Shown here: one piece after another, positions 23,343 through 34,828 of the stretch
Layout: the number at the start of each line of letters is the position of its first letter
How positions within the stretch are numbered: position 1 is the first letter of the stretch
Origin: Sanderia malayensis
Lineage: Eukaryota > Cnidaria > Scyphozoa > Semaeostomeae > Pelagiidae
Reading direction: 5' to 3'
Assembly: GCA_013076295.1 (NCBI GenBank)
Contig: RQOL01000466.1
Coordinates: 4,073,080 to 4,137,079 of the forward strand
Length of the DNA: 64,000 nt
The notes under the pieces: model-generated
Seen by the model: the letters and a program-made list of their open reading frames with translations, nothing else
Told to the model about the DNA's origin: nothing
Database searches by the model: none
Translations under genes and position numbers: made by a program

Positions 23343-24401
23343 CAACCTCGAACCCAGGGCCCTTCCAGCTTCGCTGACATGGCCCTGGTACCTACCTGCA
23401 AATTTGGTGTTAATTTATTTCATGTAATTATGCAAAAACATACATGAAGTTAAAATATCAGGGTAAATATAACATAATTAGCGTCGCTCGTGCTTCCACG
23501 CCATTTTGTTTCGTCTACAATTTAGTTTTCTCTGTGACAATTTTGGAATTATTTGGGATTAATGTTTGTCAGAGAGTCCTTTTTTTAATTCCTGAATTTC
23601 TCCGGGCATATTGCTGTGCGAATTTTTCAAAAAACATCAAAACACACGGAAATTGAAAGTGATTATATCGGTTTTATCCGATTTCAATCGTAACTTTTGA
23701 GCAACAGGTGCATGTAAGTTCACATAATTACAAATAACATTCCAAGTTGAAGATTAGACCAGAGAGAATATTTATCAAAAGTGTTTGAAACTTAATTTCA
23801 TAAATTGACAAAGCAAACCTTCATTTTGGAGGAGTGCAACAATTATTTATGTTGAGCAAAATTGGCCTTCACCTATGCCCCCGAACTATTTGTTTTCAGC
23901 CGTGTAAAAAGCAAAATAACGCCTGAATTAAACGTAAAATTTATATATAGCTTTAAACTTGATATTACTAATCATTTTCAAAACTTTAAGCCCCAAAATT
24001 AACAACAAATCAGTCCGAAAATCATGCGTTTTTGCTGGGCCTAGGCGCTGCAGACAGGCCGAAGTAAATTTGAAAATATCTCGGATAGAAAAAAAGAAAT
24101 AAAGCTATCACCTGTTTATAATTTTCTCCTGTCATCATCGAAAGGTTTTTAAAATTCTTGTTAGGGTTTTACTCGTGAAGCATAGTAAACAACAACAATG
24201 CAGGGTCACGTTTTCTCTCACATTGTCGGCACATTTTCCCTTGTTTTCCTTGCCTTTCTTGAAAATTAATTCTTGAAATTCCCCGGGTCACTAACTTATG
24301 CAATTTCTATTGTTAATTGGTTAGCCAATCACAGTCCATTATTGAGAGGTAGGTACCAGGGCCATGTCAGCGAAGCTGGAAGGGCCCTGGGTTCGAGGTT
24401 G
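23343..24401. mobile_element. 1,059-bp TIR element with 55-bp TIRs and 9-bp target duplication
   Basis: The left end CAACCTCGAACCCAGGG, continuing to about 23397, is repeated in inverted form at the right end. Both sides are flanked by the direct repeat GGTGCCTCT (23334-23342 and 24402-24410). A 9-bp duplication with long TIRs fits Mutator-like elements, among others. The only ORF (23444-23656) is short and unrecognised, so the element is non-autonomous. It sits beside the RSU1 promoter region. Confidence 0.8.
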
Positions 24402-24410
24402 GGTGCCTCT

Positions 24411-25059
24411 AAATAATAAATTGTTCATTGAAGTTGGATATCCTAAACTGAGCTAAGCGTCATCAGCCAGTAATAATAATTTTCTTTTAATTTTATTTCC
24501 CTTAGCAATTCGTTAATTATTGTCAAAAAGTGTCTATAAAATTCATGCTTACAGGGTGCTGAGTACTATACACGCGACAAATAAATATTTTTGGTGTATT
24601 TCAAGGAGCCCAAGTCAATTTTGGGCCCAGGGCCCCAACCAGCTTAAATGCGGTCCTGCACCCAACGCTGAGGACAGCTTACAATGAAATATAAGTTGAA
24701 AATAATAGAAACAAACTATTTAGATCAGTTTGATCACTTTGAAACACATTGCCACGTTCCAGCTTCCAGCACAATTGGTTTTGTAGCACAAAAAGTCATT
24801 GTATTCCTAAAAGCACCGGATCTCGGTTAAATTGAGGAAAAAGGATAACTTTTTATCTGTGCAGGAATCTAGCGTCGACAAGAATAGTAAAACAAATTGA
24901 AAAAACTTTATTAAATCCAGCCTCAGTGTCAGAACTAGAACCTTGATCGTCATCTTACTGTAGATTTTTGCCTAAAGTAAAGTTGCTAAATTCAACGTTT
25001 GCGCCTCATAGAGAGACCAGCTAACTTGTTGTCTGTGCAGAAACCTTTTTAGAACGATA
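24411..25059. other. Intergenic, no gene recognised
   Basis: No coding signal. The right part grades into a diverged unit of the satellite that follows. Confidence 0.4.
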
Positions 25060-26110
25060 ACTTTTGATAAAACTTTTGAACAAATTGTCCTGGAAAACTG
25101 AAATTTGTGGCAACGTGATGGGCATGGTCGAAATAATATGGTTTGGCTATTTGTAACTTAAATTTATTGTAAGCTGTCCCCAGCTTTGCAAAACACTGGA
25201 AAGGCGGTTTTCTAAGGGTTGAAGGCAGGTCGACATCTGGTGTTTTTGAACAACTATAACTTTTGAATCATTTGTCCTAGAAACCTGAAATTTGTTGCAA
25301 CGTGATGGGCATGGTCGAAATAATATGGTTTGGCTATTTGTAACTTAAATTCCATTGTAAGCTGTCCCCAGCTTTGCAAAACACTGGAAACTAGGTTTTC
25401 TAAGGGTTGAAGGCAGGTCGATGTCCGGTGCTTCTCGCAGAACTCTAACTTTTGCACCAGTTGTCCTAGAAAATTGAAATTTGTTGCAACGTGATGCGCT
25501 TGATTGAAATAATATGGTCTGACTATTTGCAACTTAAATTCCATTGTAAGCTGTCCCCAGCTTTGCAAAACACTGGAAACTAGGTTTTCTAAGGGTTGAA
25601 GGCAGGTCGATGTCCGGTGCTTCTCGCAGAACTCTAACTTTTGCACCAGTTGTCCTAGAAACCTGAAATTTGTTGCAACGTGATGGGCATGGTCGAAATA
25701 ATATGGTTTGGCTATTTGTAACTTAAATTTATTGTAAGCTGTCCCCAGCTTTGCAAAACACTGGAAAGGCGGTTTTCTAAGGGTTGAAGGCAGGTCGATA
25801 TCTGGTGTTTTTGAACAACTATAACTTTTGAATCATTTGTCCTAGAAAAATTAAACTTGTTGCAACGTGATGAGCATGACATGATCGCAATAGTATGGTT
25901 CGACTATTTACATTTTTTATTTCATTGCAAATTGACCCCAGCGTTCGAAAACAATGGAAACGACGTTTTTTTAGGGTTTCAGGTACGTCGATATCTTGTG
26001 ATTTTGAACAACTATAACTTTTGAATCAGTTGTCCTAGAAAAATTAAACTTGTTGCAACGTGATGAGCATGATGGAAATAGTATGGTTCGACTATTTGCA
26101 TTTTGTTTTT
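25060..26110. repeat. ~188-bp satellite, about six units
   Basis: The segment AACTTTTGAATCATTTGTCC (variable) starts near 25077, 25258, 25447, 25636, 25824 and 26016, a spacing of 181-192 bp. Shared blocks are GTTGCAACGTGATGGGCATG, AATATGGTTTGGCTATTTG and AGCTGTCCCCAGCTTTGC. The inner copies are the most alike, and the last two are diverged. A minus-strand ORF (25646-25254) is the repeat read through twice. Confidence 0.9.
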
Positions 26111-26939
26111 TGTTTTGGTCTCGTCAACAAGACCTTGACAAAAACCCTTGGAACTATTGCTCACAATTTATATATGTACTTTAAAAGACCATAGAACATT
26201 CCTGCAACGTTTTAAAAAAAGTTGGAAATTTTGATGAAATTCATGTGGCCCAACCGGCCTAATATCTTGAATCCTATTTCTCCAGAGAACTAAAATATTT
26301 TAAATTCAACAAATATGAAGGAAAATGAAGATTCACCCATGGAAACAATCAACTTTGTGCGTTTTAAAACGACGTAAAAGAGAACCAAATATTTTTCTCC
26401 ATAATTATAATTAATATGTAATAAAACATAATTTCTGGTCCTTATTTGTAGCTTAGGATAAAAAATAACTTCATTTTGAAGAGGCAAGTTTGGGAATCCA
26501 CAAACCCGAGCCATTTTTCGGACATGAAACTCCAAGAAATGAATACGCGCATAATCCAAAAATCATAAAAGATATGAAATCTTTCAACATTTACTGATAA
26601 ATTAGTTATATATTGCGGCGGTATGATATTAGCAAAGTTATGAAATGACGAGCTTACCTTTCTTATTACAGTAGTCAAATTTAAAAGCTCAAAAGATGAA
26701 ATGAAGAGGTGCATGGCTGGCGAGGGATCAAAACAAGAAAGAAACGTGTTTGGGATTTCCCCTCATTTGAGAAGATTAATGTTTTTCTAGAGTTTCTCGC
26801 CATTATCTGTTGCTTTCAAATCAACAAAAATGCTTTGGACGTGTCAGCCCTCTAGAACAATTGGCTCAAACGTTATGGGTTTGCAAAACTTTCGCTTATA
26901 TATTTAACGTTTACGAAAATAATATTCAGAATATTCAGC
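26111..26939. other. Intergenic, no gene recognised
   Basis: AT-rich, with only short overlapping ORFs on the minus strand and no recognisable motif. Confidence 0.4.
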
Positions 26940-27745
26940 CCAGACCTAACCATAACCGATACACCATACACTGTCAGTAGCATTACGTCATGTATGCTCC
27001 TGCGCAGTAACCTATATATGACACTGCGCATGCATACCCACCTTTACGGCCTCTAACCCTAACCCTAATCCTAACCCTAACCCTAACCCTAACCGATACA
27101 CCATACACTGTCAGTAGCATTAGATCGTGTATACTCCTGCGCAGTAACCTATATATGGCACTGCGCATACACACCCACCTTTACGGCCTCTAACCCTAAC
27201 CCTAATCCTAACCCTAACCCTAACCCTAACCGATACACCATACACTGTCAGTAGCATTAGATCGTGTATACTCCTGCGCAGTAACCTATATATGGCACTG
27301 CGCATACACACCCACCTTTACGGCCTCTAACCCTAACCCTAACCCTGACCCTAACCCTAATCCTAACCCTAACCCTAACCCTAACCGATACACCATACAC
27401 TGTCAGTAGCATTAGGTCATGTATACTCCTGCGCAGTAACCTATATATGGCACTGCGCATACACACCCACCTTTGCGGCCTCTAACCTTAACCCTAACCC
27501 TAGTCCTAACCCTAATCCTAACCGATACACCATACACCGTCAGAAGCATTACGTCATGCACACTCCTGCGCAGTGGCCTATATATGGCACTGCGCATACA
27601 CATCCACCTTTACGGCCTCTAACCCTAACCCTAACCTTAATCCTAACCCTAACCCTAACCCTAACCGATACACCATACACTGTCAGTAGGATTACGTCAT
27701 GTATACTCCTGCGCAGTAGCTTATATATGGCACTGCGCATACACT
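26940..27745 (+). repeat. Telomere-motif satellite, copy B (six units)
   Basis: Units repeat every 137 bp (one of 155 bp, where the telomere run is longer). Each unit: TTACGTCAT or a variant, CTCCTGCGCAGT, AACCTATATATG, ACTGCGCATACACACCCACC, CTTTACGGCC, (CCCTAA)n, then GATACACCATACACTGTCAG. The unit length makes a minus-strand arginine-valine-rich ORF that is an artefact of the hexamer. Confidence 0.95.
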
Positions 27746-28045
27746 CCCACCTTTAGGAAATTTAAATTACAAATTGATCAAAACACAAAGTAGATGCTCT
27801 CATCAGGTTTTGAACCAGTGGTCTCGAGCTTAGCGTGCAGGAAAGTTACCGGTAGTCCACAGCAGCCCTACCCAGCAGAGGAGGAAATGATAAGGTCAAA
27901 AGAATGAACGCACAAGACACAGTCCATAACTTCATCCGTTGATATTAGTCATGCATACATGCGTCATAGCGTCATGCCACATTTGAAATTGGCCGGCGCA
28001 GCAAATCATTCGGTTATCCATTTAAAGTATGCGCTTGAAACAGTT
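27746..28045. repeat. tRNA-like segment joined to satellite copy B
   Basis: Homologous to 14856-15165. The minus strand (about 27865-27800) has TGGACTACCGGTAACTTTCC and, further on, a GGTTCAAAACC B-box-like motif. Similarity to copy A continues to about 28045, only about 33 bp before the TAF1B start codon. Confidence 0.5.
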
Positions 28046-28077
28046 CTTTTGAAAGGAAGTCAGTTTTTGTTTGCGAC

Positions 28078-31000
28078 ATGCCTGTTTGCATTCTCTGTTC
28101 AAGTGAGTCTTTTGATGAATTTGATGGACTTTATTTCTGTGACAAATGTGGTACTCAGAGCCAGGTAAGTAAACAAGTTTTGTGAAGTAGCGAGGGCCTG
28201 TTTTGTTCCGTGGGGATGGGGTGGGGTTTGTGGTGGGAGGGGAGGGAAGTGTGTGTGGGCGGCACGGCACCCCCAGGAATCAATTATGGGGCCATCCAGT
28301 CGGTAAATTTTGATTTTGGGTCAATAAATTTGTTTGAACATTTTTGTATAAAATGCATATGGAATTACTATGCAAGCAACTTACAACACCCCCTTAGAAA
28401 ATTCGCTGGAAGGGCTCCTGTATCATGTGGCTGGCATGAACTCTTTTCGAAACATGATCAATTCAGGCTTGTTTTACAAGGGAGAAATTTATTAAGAAGA
28501 TAGAGAGAGATATTAATTTTAGAACAATGATTTGAATTTAATATATAAATTTAATTTTGAGACCTAGTGGACAGATAGTACTTTGATACTTTATTTGTCT
28601 GTAAGAGATGAGATGGTATTATGTATAATAATAAAAATAATACACAAATTTTTATACAGGAATAACCTATCAGTACTTTTGCGGTTTTAGGAGATCAGAA
28701 ATGAAGTGGATGTTGAGGAAGATGGAGAGGGGACTAACTTTGGAGTTATTCAACGACGTCTTAAGAAAGCCACAAAGCGATCAAGATCAAAGCTTTCAAG
28801 TATAATTGACAAAGCACTTGTTTCTGTTTCCAATAATAGCTCACTAATTGAAATTGTGACAATGGATGTATTTTTCGTATTTTTCTAGTGGCTGATTTTG
28901 GTAAGCCATGGCTAACTTTTGAGGCATTCCAATGTCTTTTAAAAGCCCAGGTGGATGCATTAATTAAGCTTGGAGTCAATGCTGCAATCAAGGTATTTAT
29001 ATATTGATCAAGTGTTGTTTATGATATCCTTACTGTTACCTCGTTAACGACACCACTTTCATGTCACAATCTTTTCTGGAAATCCCCATTGATGGGTCTA
29101 CCTTATTTGTATTCGCAATTTTGTGGCATGTGGATGACCACATTGATAAGGTCCTGCTGCACATAATCCAACCTGCATTACCTATTTCTAGCCATTTTTA
29201 TTCAACAAATTCGTATTTAAATGTAATTCAAGTTTTATTTCATAGGATGTTGTTCAGCAGATCTGGTTTCGTTTTTTGAAATACAAAGGTGTGGCATTCA
29301 CAGGTGCAAAAGAAGGCAGCGTGATACCGTTTCATAAAATGAAATCTAAACGTGACTGTCAACCAGGCACCCCAGATTGCCCCATACCAGGAAAGGATCC
29401 AAAGTATGGGGTTGAGAAGGACAATTTGGATGACAAGAAAATGTTTGATGATGAAAGTGAAGAATATGAAGAAGGTATATATCGAAACAGCCACATAAGA
29501 TAAAGTGAAATCTCAATATGTTGATTCTCTGATAGCTCAATCACTCTTAACATTTTTGGATTATTCTTTGCTATTCTTCAGATTATTCTTTCGTATTACT
29601 CTATTAAGAATCTTATCCAGTGTATTACACTTTAGCTAAAACTCCTGATAACCCAAAAACCGTTTATCCAGTTAGTTACTGGTTTGAGATATCAGGAGTG
29701 TACTTAAGTAGTATGTTAACCAGCATATCAGCTAATTTTTTAAACCTGTTTAATTTTGATTCATATTTTACTTGTATTTTCATTTGGATTTAAAGAGGAA
29801 GATTTATCAGATTTTATGGAGGAAGATGATGGAAATTCCACTGATGGCTCCAAGAGTAGTTCAGACAACATGGATTCTGAAAGCAGTAGTTCCAGTGAAA
29901 GTAAAGAAGAACACATTGGCTCAGTGAGATATAAGTTAGGCAATCCAAAAGGCTTTGCAAGATTTCAACGGAAGTCATTAACTGTTGTTATCATCTATTT
30001 GGGATTGCTGTACTGCAATGAACCCATCACCATTGCTGATCTTTTGAGGTATGTCAGTCTTGAATTTTATTGGCTGGTGCTTATTTCAGGGCAGTGATTT
30101 TGAAATTCAGTACTTTTTTTCACAAAGCCCAACTTTCATGTGTTATATGTGTGCTGTTGTCCTACATGTTTCCTATTTCCTTTATTGCTTGTTACGTTTT
30201 TATTTTTTTTTATTTTGGTATAACTTTCTTTAAGAAGTACAGTCGACTCTCACTACCTCGAGCTTGCAGGGGAAATGAACATTTATTTGACATAGCAAGA
30301 GTTTGAAATATCCAAACTAAATTCACCCAACTAGAGAACGAGGTGAAATGGGAATCTGTTCGAGATAGCGAGTTGTTCGAGTTAACCAAGTTTAAGATAG
30401 CGAGATTCAACTGTTTGAGATGTGTCAATTCAGTTAGAAACAGAAGAAGTTTTTCATATTATTTCTTAGAGATTTTCTTAGCTGTTTTGATTGTCTGGAA
30501 ATGCATTTGCTTCACAGTATTCTTCTTTCAAAAGATGTCTTTTAACAGTGAGTTTTGATGTATAATCTATTGATAATGTCAACAGTACTCTCTAAGGGCA
30601 ATCTCTATATACTTTCAGATTAATTTCCCAAGGCAATGTTCCATTTTACAAAATATCCGATGTGCTACCTGGTCACATGAAATTCTCAAAAGAGGACACA
30701 AGTTGCTTTCTCATGACAGAATTACGTCTACCTGTTATTCATAGCGATGCCGTTGCTTTTATCAATTTCTTGGACTTGCCACCAATACCAACACCAAACC
30801 TTCATTTAATTATTGCAAAACTCATCATTGATCTTCAACTACCTGGTAAGTTTCTACGAATTTTTAATTACTTTTATCGTCTTTTCATCGTTTTGCTACA
30901 CAGTTTTCACAGTTACAGTTACTACACAGTTACTGATTTCAACCGCTGTAAGTGACTTACAACTTTAAATTATTAATTTAAAGTAGTCAGTGGACAAACG

Positions 31001-32685
31001 TTCTTGGGACATTTGTAAAGTTAAACAAAATATGAGTATTGACCCGTTAATTTTTTGTTCGTGGGGTTTATTCAACCCCTGCTCCACATGAAACAATGTT
31101 GTATCCTCAATCAGAACCCTGTGGTTATCGTGCAAAAAGAATGTTGTCGATATTGTGTAAGACTGCTTGAGACAACATTGTTTGGGGGAGTAGGGGGACG
31201 ATTGATACATACAAAGTTCTTAGAAGCAGGGTTATTGTCCCGTGTATCCCTCCAATAAAGAGAAACAGGGATTTGTAATACAATTGACTTTCTCATATAA
31301 TGTACAATATTCAAATCATTAGAAAAAGTTCATTTGACCCAGGCATTTGACTTGTATTTTTTTTATCTTCAGCTGCCATTCACAGACTAGCAGTTACTTT
31401 GTTGGAAGCAAGTAATTTTCAACCAAGAATATACTTTCGCAAACATCGTCAGTTAACATGCAATGAATTATACGAGGAAATGTCAATGGCATTTATCATT
31501 GTGGCTTTCAAGCTCATCTACGGACTAGATGGATGTAAAGAAAGGTATTATGGTAGAAGATTATAATGCATACTTTGTGTCAGTGTATTTTCATTCATGT
31601 TATGTTCCTCTTTGCAATGCAATGCTGTGGTTGAGTCCCGATAATACTACAGTTCATCATGAGTGTTCTGCTTTTTGTTTTCTCAAAATCAAATCAAATC
31701 AAATATCTTCATTCAACAAAATATAGGTTAATTACAATGTTAAGGACTAAATATTATAATACACTGTTTAAATATACAATTGATAATCTGGATGATGTAT
31801 GCGTTTTCTTCAAAGCATTGGCGGAGTAACTCGACATTTTATTACATTTTTAGTAAAGTATGCATTCTTTACAAATTGCAGACTTTACTTGGTCTGAATA
31901 CGTGTTGTTCTTGCATGTAAAATCAGAAGATAGAAAGAGTTTGGATGATAGTTGACATTTTCTTGTGTTGTAGGGAGGGAATTATCAACAACTCGTCGTA
32001 TTTGGATGTGCCTACCGATACTTTAGAATGTTGGGGCTGCATTGCTCTGCGCTTGCATAAGAACAGACAAGAGTTCATTCGAAGCAACTTCGTCAGGAAG
32101 GACGAAGATCTGAAGTTATTCGAGAAGGATTGCAGAGAATACGCGCTTTTTTGTTCAGAGGAGATATACAAATGCGCTGGAGATAGTCAAAGGAGTAGAG
32201 TTCAACGTCATCATAGCCAATTTAAGGCGTGCCAAGAGGCAGTTAAGAAGAAGTACGTTGATATTATGAGCTGTGCCGTTGAAGATTTAGAGCATGGTCC
32301 CATGAAAAGTAGCAGTGGCAAACCCAAGCCAACGAGTTTTGTGTTGAGACGGTTGGATAATGGAGATTTGGAGAACGTTTTTTGTCATTGCAAAGCGAAG
32401 CAACGGGTTGAAGCGCGGGATGAACGGCATAAGGTGGCGGTAGCTGACATTAAAAGTGTTTTTAGAAGCAGTAAGAAGGATGAATTAGAAGGGAGATTTG
32501 AAAAAGAAGATTCTAAAACTTCTGGTTCTTATATTATTTATTTTGATGATTTATCAGGATTGAATGTTCATGATTCCTACAGATTTCTACTGAGTATTTG
32601 TGCAGAACGAATTCTTTTAACTATAAATGAGATGCATGAACATGTTTGTCAGGTTGAGAGTATGTTGTTTGTTTTAGATGATTAG
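28078..32685 (+). CDS. TAF1B: RNA polymerase I initiation factor TAF1B (Rrn7-like)
   Basis: TFIIB-like subunit of the SL1/TIF-IB complex that recruits RNA polymerase I to ribosomal DNA promoters in the nucleolus. Eight exons with consistent phases: 28078-28164, 28691-28799, 28889-28992, 29246-29474, 29796-30048, 30619-30845, 31373-31544, 31974-32685; 630 aa (human 588). The N-terminus has the zinc ribbon with CILC and CDKC pairs. The exon reading WLTFEAFQCLLKAQVDAL aligns with the human WYVCEGFQYILYQQAEAL segment. An acidic, serine-rich linker follows (exon 5), then the cyclin-like core: IIYLGLLYCNEPITIADLLR, LDLPPIPTPNLHL and FIIVAFKLIYGLDG. The exon 2 donor (after 28799) is my best choice by phase and could be wrong. 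The start lies about 33 bp beyond a telomere-motif repeat block. Confidence 0.88.
28649..28676 (+). repeat. Retroposon-like tail fragment in TAF1B intron 1
   Basis: After an AAT-rich run, TACAGGAATAACCTATCAG matches TACAGGATAACCTATCAG at 47837-47854, which also follows an (AAT)n tract. It ends just before the exon 2 acceptor. Confidence 0.5.
30240..30413. mobile_element. 174-bp pogo/Tigger-like MITE in TAF1B intron
   Basis: Left end CAGTCGACTCTCACTACCTC and inverted right end CAGTTGAATCTCGCTATC. TA at the left; the right flank is TT, probably mutated. Same family as 21940-22001. GATAGCGAG repeats inside. Confidence 0.6.
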
Positions 32686-32971
32686 CGTTGTAAATTATCA
32701 ATATGTTTTTTGAATAATTTGATCATTACAGTCATTGTCTCAAATTCTTGAATTGACTTTTTATAAGCATCGCATCTGCATATGAAGCGGTCTCATGTCA
32801 CGTGGTCATATTGCTGACAAATGGTGACATGGTTCAAAAGGATCTCACCTGATTGTGAGCGTTGATATTGATCTTTATCCAATGCTGGTTTCATTTCTTC
32901 CAGGTTATATTTTTATCACGAGGAGGAATTGCCTTTTATATATTTTTCTCTTTAGTGGACCTAATTTATGA
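32686..32971. other. TAF1B-TRNT1 spacer
   Basis: A 286-bp gap between two co-oriented genes. It must hold both the TAF1B 3' end and the TRNT1 promoter. No TATA box is seen. Confidence 0.5.
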
Positions 32972-34828
32972 ATGGTTGGCATAATACTGAGATCGAGAGC
33001 CGGACTTAAACTAACAGCATTGATTCAATCGCATAAACGATTCGCGACACATTCTTCTCAACAAAGATGTCTTCTCTTCTTCGCAAATAGGTCCAAGTTC
33101 CAGGAATCTCGATGTTTTCGAAGAATTTCTTATGTCAAGTCAATCAGCGCAGCTCTTTTGGATTCTTCTGTACTTATAGATTCCAAGAACGTTTGTCCAA
33201 GTTTTTACCGAAGCTTTATAGCCACAGTAGATTCCTACACAGTGAAGAACTATTGGAAAGAAAGTGCTTCAAATATGATGATGAATAATGCTCCACGCTC
33301 GACTCCATTATTGATGAATCTTTCCACCTACAACCAATTCAGGGAGCTATTGACTCCAGAACTGGAACTTCTCATCACTGCATTCATAAAAAACGGCCAT
33401 GAAATTCGCATAATTGGCGGAGCAGTGAGGGATATTATCCTTTCAAGACATTTACCCAAGGATATTGATCTTGCAACTACAGCAACGCCTGACGAAATGA
33501 TGCACGTATTCAAAACTAATAAAATTAGATACATAGAGACAGGCTTGCAACATGGCACACTAACAGCACATCTGAATGGTCATGATTTTGAGATAACAAC
33601 ACTCAGAATTGATACGGAACACGATGGCCGAAGAGCAACGGTTGAATTTACAAATGATTGGAAAGTGGATGCAGAGAGAAGGGATTTGACTATTAATGCA
33701 ATGAGTTTGGACTTTGATGGAAATCTGTATGATTATTTTAATGGCTATGATGACTTGAAGGCCAAGAAGGTGCAATTTGTTGGCAATCCTGAGAAGCGCA
33801 TCAGAGAAGACTACTTAAGAATTCTCAGGTACTTCAGATTCCATGGTCGAATAGCTGACGATGCAGCTGTACATGAGCAGAAAACACTTGACATAATCAA
33901 GAAATGTTCACCTGGCCTCAGTAATGTGGCCAAAGAACGCATATGGGTTGAAGTGTCCAGAATTCTTACTGTCAATCATGCTCCCAGCCTGTTGAAGATT
34001 ATGTATGAACTTGATGTTGCCCAGCATATAGGTAGGTCTATTTTGATTTTGTTTGCTGGGTAGGTAGACTTGCTCAGTAGTCCCTTTGCATCGGAAAGTT
34101 TGCATAAAGCATAAACATATCACTAGCTTAGGCTGTGCAGTAAAATTTGCTTTTGGACAGAGAGGGATTATTCTTGTGTTACTACTCATGGTTGACAATA
34201 GAATAATAAAAGAAGAGAATGATTTACTAGCATACTGGATGCTTTCATTGAAGGCAGAATATTGAAATCTTTATCATACATTGCTGCTATATTCTTTTCA
34301 GGTTTGCCTCCGTGCACAACGAAGCATCTTGAAGATTTTGAGTTTGTTTGGAAGCAGTGTCACCCTCATTTTCTTGAACCAGTGACAATATTAATGAGTT
34401 TGGTGGACACAGTGGATGAAGCCGATAGTCTTTCATTTTCTCTCAAACTCTCATCAGCGGAAAGAAATTTGGGTAAATTTGTGGTTCATCATCGTAACAT
34501 AGAGCACTCTGATGATCCTCAGAAACCATATAAGGACATTTTAGCTTCGTGTTCTAATTCAAAGTTGACAGATAAAGTGAGGAAGCATGTGGATCAGGTA
34601 CTCCGATACAGAGGTCTTCATGGTATGGCAGAGGAAATAGAACAATGGCAGGTTCCCATGTTTCCAGTAACTGGAAATGATTTGAAGATGAATGGTGTTA
34701 AGCCTGGTCCATTACTGGGCAAAATACTCCATGAAATGAAGGAAATGTGGCTGGAAAGTTATTATACGATGAGTAAGGAAGAACTTCTAGAGAAACTTGA
34801 GCATATTATGACTAAATTTCACACTTAA
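32972..34828 (+). CDS. TRNT1: CCA-adding tRNA nucleotidyltransferase, mitochondrial/nuclear
   Basis: Adds the CCA end to cytosolic and mitochondrial tRNAs. Two exons, 32972-34031 and 34302-34828, joined in phase 1; 528 aa against 434 in human. The first roughly 100 residues are basic, serine-rich and lack acids, fitting a mitochondrial targeting sequence. Three ATGs in a row at 33275-33283 offer a cytosolic start. Class II nucleotidyltransferase motifs are all present: IIGGAVRD, the catalytic DIDLATTATP, the turn RRDLTINAM, FNGYDDLKAKKVQFVG and REDYLRILRYFRFHG (the EDxxR motif for nucleotide choice). The C-terminal helix region reads PVTGNDLKMNGVKPGPLLGK. The exon count is low compared with neighbouring genes. 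Confidence 0.95.

Noticed and set aside
25254..25646. 130-codon minus-strand ORF
   Set aside because: It is the 188-bp satellite read through two units; codons repeat with the DNA repeat and there are no splice or domain signs.
26983..27740. Series of minus-strand ORFs rich in Arg-Val
   Set aside because: They are translations of the TTAGGG runs in the telomere-motif satellite.
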